Assembly (NCBI GenBank): GCA_012329085.1
Contig: JAAXQB010000243.1
Location: forward strand, 1 to 8,514
Source of the DNA: Methanosarcinales archaeon
Lineage (GTDB): Archaea; Halobacteriota; Methanosarcinia; Methanosarcinales; Methanosarcinaceae
Reading direction: 5' to 3'
DNA length: 8,514 bases
Below, in pieces: positions 5,433 to 8,514 of this stretch. The notes under the pieces were generated by a model. That model made no database searches. It was given only the letters and a program-made list of their open reading frames with translations, and was not told where the DNA came from. The first letter of the stretch is position 1, and each line of letters starts with the position of its first letter. Made by a program: the position numbers and the translations under genes.

Positions 5433-7631
5433 ATGGAAGAAAAAAAAATTAAATGTTTTCCAAATGGAACATCTGTGAAAGTTGTAGCTAATTCAAAGTT
5501 GCCACACATACCAAAAGAATTGAAAGGACTTAAAGATTTATCATACAACCTTTGGTGGAGCTGGAATCCAGAAGCACGAATGATATTCAAACAATTAGAT
5601 CCTGTGGCATGGAAACAAAGTATGCACAATCCTATCAAAATGTTAAAGGATCTTCCTATCGAATTTTTTGAGAGGGCAATAGAAAATCCTAAATATATGC
5701 ATAGATATGGAGTTATAATGCATCGTTTTGAACAATATATAACTTATTGCAATGGATGGTTTTCTGAAAATTATCATGAGCATAAACATCTTACTATTGC
5801 TTATTTTTCAGCAGAATATGGGATACATCATTCACTTCCATTTTATGCAGGAGGACTTGGAGTTCTTGCAGGTGATTATTTAAAAGAATGTAGCGATCTT
5901 GGAATCCCACTGGTTGCAGTTGGATTTATGTATTCTAAAGGATATCTTCATCAACATATTAGATCGGATGGTTGGCAAGAAAATAGAGAGAAAACCCTTG
6001 ATAGAGATGTGGCACCCATTGATCGAGTGCTTGATATGCATGGAAAACAATTGGTGATTAAAGTGCCACATATAACTCCTTCCATATATGTCGCAGTATG
6101 GAAAGTTCAAGTTGGTAGAGTCCCGTTGTATCTTATTGATACTGACATTGAACAAAATTTACAAGAAAATCGTTCAATTTCATCATTACTTTATGCAGGG
6201 GATACAGAACAAAGATTAAAACAAGAAATTGTTCTTGGAATTGGTGGAAGAAAAATATTGTGCCATCTTGGTATTGATTATTCAGCTGTTCATTTAAATG
6301 AAGGTCATTCTGCATTTGTTCTAATTGAAAGAGTAAGAGAACGAGTGGAAAATGGGGTTGATTATGAAGTTGCCCTTAAACAAGTTAAAAAAACATCTTT
6401 TTTTACCACACATACACCAGTTGCCGCAGGACATGATGTGTTTTCTTTTGACCTAATCGATAAATATTTTAATGAATATTATGGCGCTCTTGGAATTGAG
6501 AGGGGGGAATTTTTAAAACTTGGAAGTCATCCAGAACATCCGGATAAAGGATTTGATATGACTGTATTTGCGATGAGAATGACTGAATATCATAATGGAG
6601 TTAGTAAAAAACACGGAGAAGTTGCACGAAAAATGTGGAATTGTCTTTGGCCAGATATATCTGAAGAAAAAAATGTTCCAATTGATGCCATAACTAATGG
6701 TGTGCATTTACCAAGATGGATAAATCACAAAATGAAATTACTTTTTGATACATATTTAAATCCAATATGCGGAGATTGGCAAAAAGAGCATGATAATCCA
6801 CTTATATGGAATCTCATTGATGAAATTCCAGATAAAGAACTTTGGAATACAAAAAAATGGCTTAAATCTAAGATGTTTAGTAGAATGAGGGAATATTCTC
6901 AATTAAAATGGGCTGAAAAAAGGTCAGAATCTGCCAACTTAGCATCAGAGGGAGCACTTCTAAATCAAGACATACTTACAATCGGTTTTGCGAGACGATT
7001 TGCAACATATAAAAGAGCAGATTTAATATTTCATGATTTAGATCGTATTAAAAAAATAGTAAATAATTCCAGAAGACCAGTCCAATTTGTATTTGCAGGA
7101 AAAGCACATTCTGCAGATGATGAGGGAAAAAGAATATTACAACGAGTATATAAGTTTGCACAAGATCCGGAATTTGGGGGGCGAATTGCATTTATAGAAG
7201 ATTATGGAAGTAGAATTGCACAATATTTAGTCCATGGTGTGGATGTATGGCTTAACAATCCAATAATTCCAATGGAGGCATGTGGAACAAGTGGTATGAA
7301 GGTGGCTTTAAATGGAGGAATAAATTTAAGTTCGCATGATGGATGGTGGATTGAAGGATATAATGGTAAAAATGGGTGGACATTTGGTAGTGAATTTGTT
7401 GAGGGGGATCGAGATAAAATAGATGCAAATTCCATATATGATATTATTGAAAAAGAAGTTGCACCATTGTATTATTCAACTAAAATGAATGCAATACCTC
7501 ACGAATGGATAAAAATGATGAAAGAATCAATAAAAAGTGTAGCACCAAAATTCTGTACGCGAAGGATGGTTAAAGAATACATGTCTATGTATTATCCGCA
7601 TGTATTAAAGAATGCCAAACAACATATATGA
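5433..7631 (+). CDS. glgP: alpha-glucan phosphorylase (GT35)
   Basis: This PLP-dependent cytosolic enzyme cleaves alpha-1,4-glucans with phosphate to give glucose-1-phosphate. The N-terminal part, with LKDLSYNLWWSWNPEA (33-48), resembles the DUF3417 domain of the short phosphorylase subfamily. The core has AYFSAEYGIHHSLPFYAGG (123-141), HLNEGHSAF (287-295), FTTHTPVAAGHD (324-335; His327), GFARRFATYKRAD (518-530), where Arg522 and Lys527 match the phosphate-binding pair, and EACGTSGMKVALNGG (615-629) with PLP lysine Lys623. At 732 residues it is about 100 shorter than bacterial and Thermococcales relatives of about 820-850; it ends soon after RRMVKEY, apparently lacking their C-terminal extension. 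It follows malQ after 217 bp and probably acts on MalQ-elongated chains. Confidence 0.95.
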   Translation: MEEKKIKCFPNGTSVKVVANSKLPHIPKELKGLKDLSYNLWWSWNPEARMIFKQLDPVAWKQSMHNPIKMLKDLPIEFFERAIENPKYMHRYGVIMHRFEQYITYCNGWFSENYHEHKHLTIAYFSAEYGIHHSLPFYAGGLGVLAGDYLKECSDLGIPLVAVGFMYSKGYLHQHIRSDGWQENREKTLDRDVAPIDRVLDMHGKQLVIKVPHITPSIYVAVWKVQVGRVPLYLIDTDIEQNLQENRSISSLLYAGDTEQRLKQEIVLGIGGRKILCHLGIDYSAVHLNEGHSAFVLIERVRERVENGVDYEVALKQVKKTSFFTTHTPVAAGHDVFSFDLIDKYFNEYYGALGIERGEFLKLGSHPEHPDKGFDMTVFAMRMTEYHNGVSKKHGEVARKMWNCLWPDISEEKNVPIDAITNGVHLPRWINHKMKLLFDTYLNPICGDWQKEHDNPLIWNLIDEIPDKELWNTKKWLKSKMFSRMREYSQLKWAEKRSESANLASEGALLNQDILTIGFARRFATYKRADLIFHDLDRIKKIVNNSRRPVQFVFAGKAHSADDEGKRILQRVYKFAQDPEFGGRIAFIEDYGSRIAQYLVHGVDVWLNNPIIPMEACGTSGMKVALNGGINLSSHDGWWIEGYNGKNGWTFGSEFVEGDRDKIDANSIYDIIEKEVAPLYYSTKMNAIPHEWIKMMKESIKSVAPKFCTRRMVKEYMSMYYPHVLKNAKQHI

Positions 7632-7653
7632 GATTTGTATTAATTTAAGTTTC

Positions 7654-7754
7654 TTTGATAGCTCATTCGGAACGAACGAGTGTTTGCTCGTTCGAAACGA
7701 ACGAGCGTTTGAAAAAATATTTGATTTTTGATAGCTCATTCGGAACGAACGAAC
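7654..7754. repeat. cluster of three main-class hairpins after glgP
   Basis: Hairpin A has arms 7661-7669 and 7673-7681, loop GAA, one mismatch and one G:T pair. Hairpin B has arms GCTCGTTCG (7686-7694) and CGAACGAGC (7698-7706), loop AAA, perfect, 4 nt after A. Hairpin C has arms 7734-7742 and 7746-7754, loop GAA, 7 of 9 pairs. A 26-bp perfect direct repeat (7654-7679 and 7727-7752, 73 bp apart) starts TTTGATAGCTCATTC and covers the left side of A and C. The cluster begins 30 bp past the glgP stop. Confidence 0.9.
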
Positions 7755-7803
7755 GTTTGCTCATTTAAGAATGGTATGTGCGTAAACACTCATTCTTTTC
7801 AAA

Positions 7804-7853
7804 GATCATTTAACACTCATTCTTTACAAGAGTGAGCTTTGTAAAAAATGATC
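7804..7853. repeat. nested hairpin: ACTCATTC-class stem inside a GATCATTT/AAATGATC stem
   Basis: The inner hairpin has arms CTCATTCTT (7816-7824) and AAGAGTGAG (7828-7836) with loop TAC; eight pairs plus one T:G. An outer inverted repeat, GATCATTT (7804-7811) and AAATGATC (7846-7853), encloses it, giving a larger cruciform-like structure. The left flank GTGCGTAAACACTCATTCTTTT (about 7777-7800) repeats part of the 72-97 region. Confidence 0.75.
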
Positions 7854-7867
7854 GTTAAATGAGTTTT

Positions 7868-7884
7868 AAAAAATTTTTATTTTT
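7868..7884 (+). terminator. candidate U-rich terminator after the glgP hairpin cluster
   Basis: AAAAAATTTTTATTTTTT follows the hairpin cluster and would give a U-rich transcript end. It could be where glgP transcripts finally stop, which would put the hairpins in the glgP 3' untranslated region. This is positional inference only. Confidence 0.3.
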
Positions 7885-7966
7885 TGATGGTATATACACT
7901 ATAGCTTTTTACTTTTTGTTTTTTGAGTGCCTATTTTTAAAAATTATTTATAAATAAAAATAAAAC

Positions 7967-8008
7967 GAGAAATTGGAAATTTCTCTAACTCAGTATGAAA
8001 GAATGAGT
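7967..8008. repeat. paired hairpin element, A/T-rich plus ACTCATTC classes
   Basis: Arms GAGAAATT (7967-7974) and AATTTCTC (7978-7985) enclose loop GGA and pair perfectly over 8 bp. Two nt later, arms ACTCAGTAT (7988-7996) and AGAATGAGT (8000-8008), loop GAA, give 7 of 9 pairs. On the reverse strand the order is an ACTCATTCT hairpin followed by a GAGAAATT hairpin, as at 86-149, so this is another inverted relative of the left-edge block. Confidence 0.75.
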
Positions 8009-8184
8009 GTTAAGCATATCATTCTATAAGATATATGCAATCTAAAAATAAATTGTATTTGCAGAATAACACATAAATAAAAAATCAATAATAAAAACAA
8101 ATATTATTTATTGTACAAATTCAACATTTAAACGATTTGACCATTTCTTAAATTCATTAACAACAACATTATTTAAAAAAATAA

Positions 8185-8292
8185 AAAATAGATGGATTTA
8201 CACATATAAAAATTATAAGAATTGGAGTGTTTTTAATTATTATTGGATTGCTTTTAGCTTCATTGATTGTAAGCAAATATAAAAAAGAATAG
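8185..8292 (+). pseudogene. short membrane-helix reading frame without a clear start
   Basis: The frame after the TAA at 8182-8184 reads KIDGFTHIKIIRIG, then VFLIIIGLLLASLIV, then SKYKKE and TAG at 8290-8292. This is a clear single transmembrane helix flanked by basic residues, with a short charged C-terminus like the end of a membrane protein. There is no ATG; in-frame GTG (8227) would give only 21 residues, and no SD site is seen. A U-rich run (about 8323-8350) follows, as after a real gene. It may be the surviving tail of a decayed gene, a tiny membrane protein with an unusual start, or chance. Confidence 0.3.
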
Positions 8293-8377
8293 GTATGGTC
8301 ATTATAGGAGAGATTTAATTCTTTTCTATATTTTTTTTATTTTTTATTTTTATAAATCTTATAATATCTTAATAATA

Positions 8378-8459
8378 TTAGGTTTTTTAAAAATAACAAA
8401 ACTTTATATATCTTTGAATACTATAATATATTGTTTGGTTTTAAAATAATAAACCTAAC
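8378..8459 (+). promoter_or_regulatory. candidate promoter and inverted repeat upstream of the last gene
   Basis: AAAACTTTATATATC (TATA-like core about 8404-8410) sits about 85 bp before the ATG at 8492. It is framed by TTAGGTTT (8378-8385) and its exact inverted partner AAACCTAA (8451-8458). The right arm can also pair locally with GTTTGGTTT (8433-8441; 8 of 9 pairs), forming a leader hairpin just before the SD site. It could be an operator or a leader structure; function is unknown. Confidence 0.3.
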
Positions 8460-8491
8460 AACTATCTAAAAAATATAAGAGGATTTAAAAA

Positions 8492-8514
8492 ATGACAGTA
8501 ATAATAAAAGAAAA
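8492..8514 (+). CDS. 5' end of an unidentified gene, cut by the window edge
   Basis: ATG at 8492 opens a frame MTVIIKE that runs off the window. An AGAGGA site (8478-8483) stands 8 nt upstream, as expected for a real start, and a TATA-like sequence lies further up. Seven full codons are too few to suggest a function. Confidence 0.55.

Larger units (their letters stand above)
8009..8477. other. AT-rich intergenic stretch, mostly without recognisable genes
   Basis: Apart from the short membrane-helix frame, I see only weak signals. One is a 28-codon minus-strand frame ending at 8108 whose end reads NEFKKWSNRLNVEFVQ. The others are a T-rich run near 8323-8350 that could end a plus-strand transcript, and promoter-like sequence before 8492. 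There is no tRNA, rRNA or mobile-element gene. The G/C-rich hairpins of the main class are absent here. Confidence 0.5.

Noticed and set aside
8108..8194. 28-codon minus-strand frame ending NEFKKWSNRLNVEFVQ
   Set aside because: It looks protein-like at the end but has no start or homology I recognise, and begins in a low-complexity run; too short to call.

Overview
The window looks archaeal and AT-rich. It carries a Kae1-type N6-threonylcarbamoyladenosine (t6A) synthase subunit next to a stand-alone Bud32/PRPK-type kinase, which is the core of the archaeal/eukaryotic KEOPS complex. It also has TATA-like promoter boxes, U-rich 3' ends and, for several genes, GGAG/AAGG-type Shine-Dalgarno (SD) sites. 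I cannot name the lineage; an uncultivated low-GC archaeon is the safest description.

Layout: 1-926 is a gene-poor stretch full of short hairpins and duplicated blocks, with one possible decayed reading frame. A leftward operon follows (3059 to 927, minus strand): kae1, bud32 and an ITP/XTP pyrophosphatase of the RdgB/HAM1 family. The gaps are 2 nt and 1 nt, and each downstream ribosome site lies inside the preceding gene. A 269-bp divergent promoter region (3060-3328) separates it from a rightward unit. That unit is a small NifX/NafY-type cluster-binding-domain protein, then malQ (GH77 4-alpha-glucanotransferase) 6 nt later, then after 217 bp glgP (GT35 alpha-glucan phosphorylase) with its own likely promoter. 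From 7632 on, hairpin elements return. They are followed by an AT-rich stretch with a short membrane-helix reading frame and the first codons of another rightward gene at 8492.

Working together: Kae1 and Bud32 act in t6A modification of ANN-decoding tRNAs, and RdgB removes deaminated purine nucleotides. MalQ and GlgP form a storage or maltodextrin-breakdown pair: MalQ rearranges short glucans into longer chains and GlgP releases glucose-1-phosphate from them.

The most unusual content is a family of 21-nt hairpins (typically 9-bp stem, 3-nt loop). They mostly occur as closely spaced pairs joined by 2-6 nt. They appear only between genes: beyond the 3' end of rdgB, after malQ and after glgP, but not in the divergent promoter region. 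Four perfect copies of one class differ by paired base changes that keep the stem intact. At the left edge, one hairpin arm with its loop has been amplified into a 13-bp tandem array, and a 70-bp block is present in inverted orientation about 0.6 kb away. This resembles REP/BIME or double-hairpin elements in style, but I do not recognise the family.
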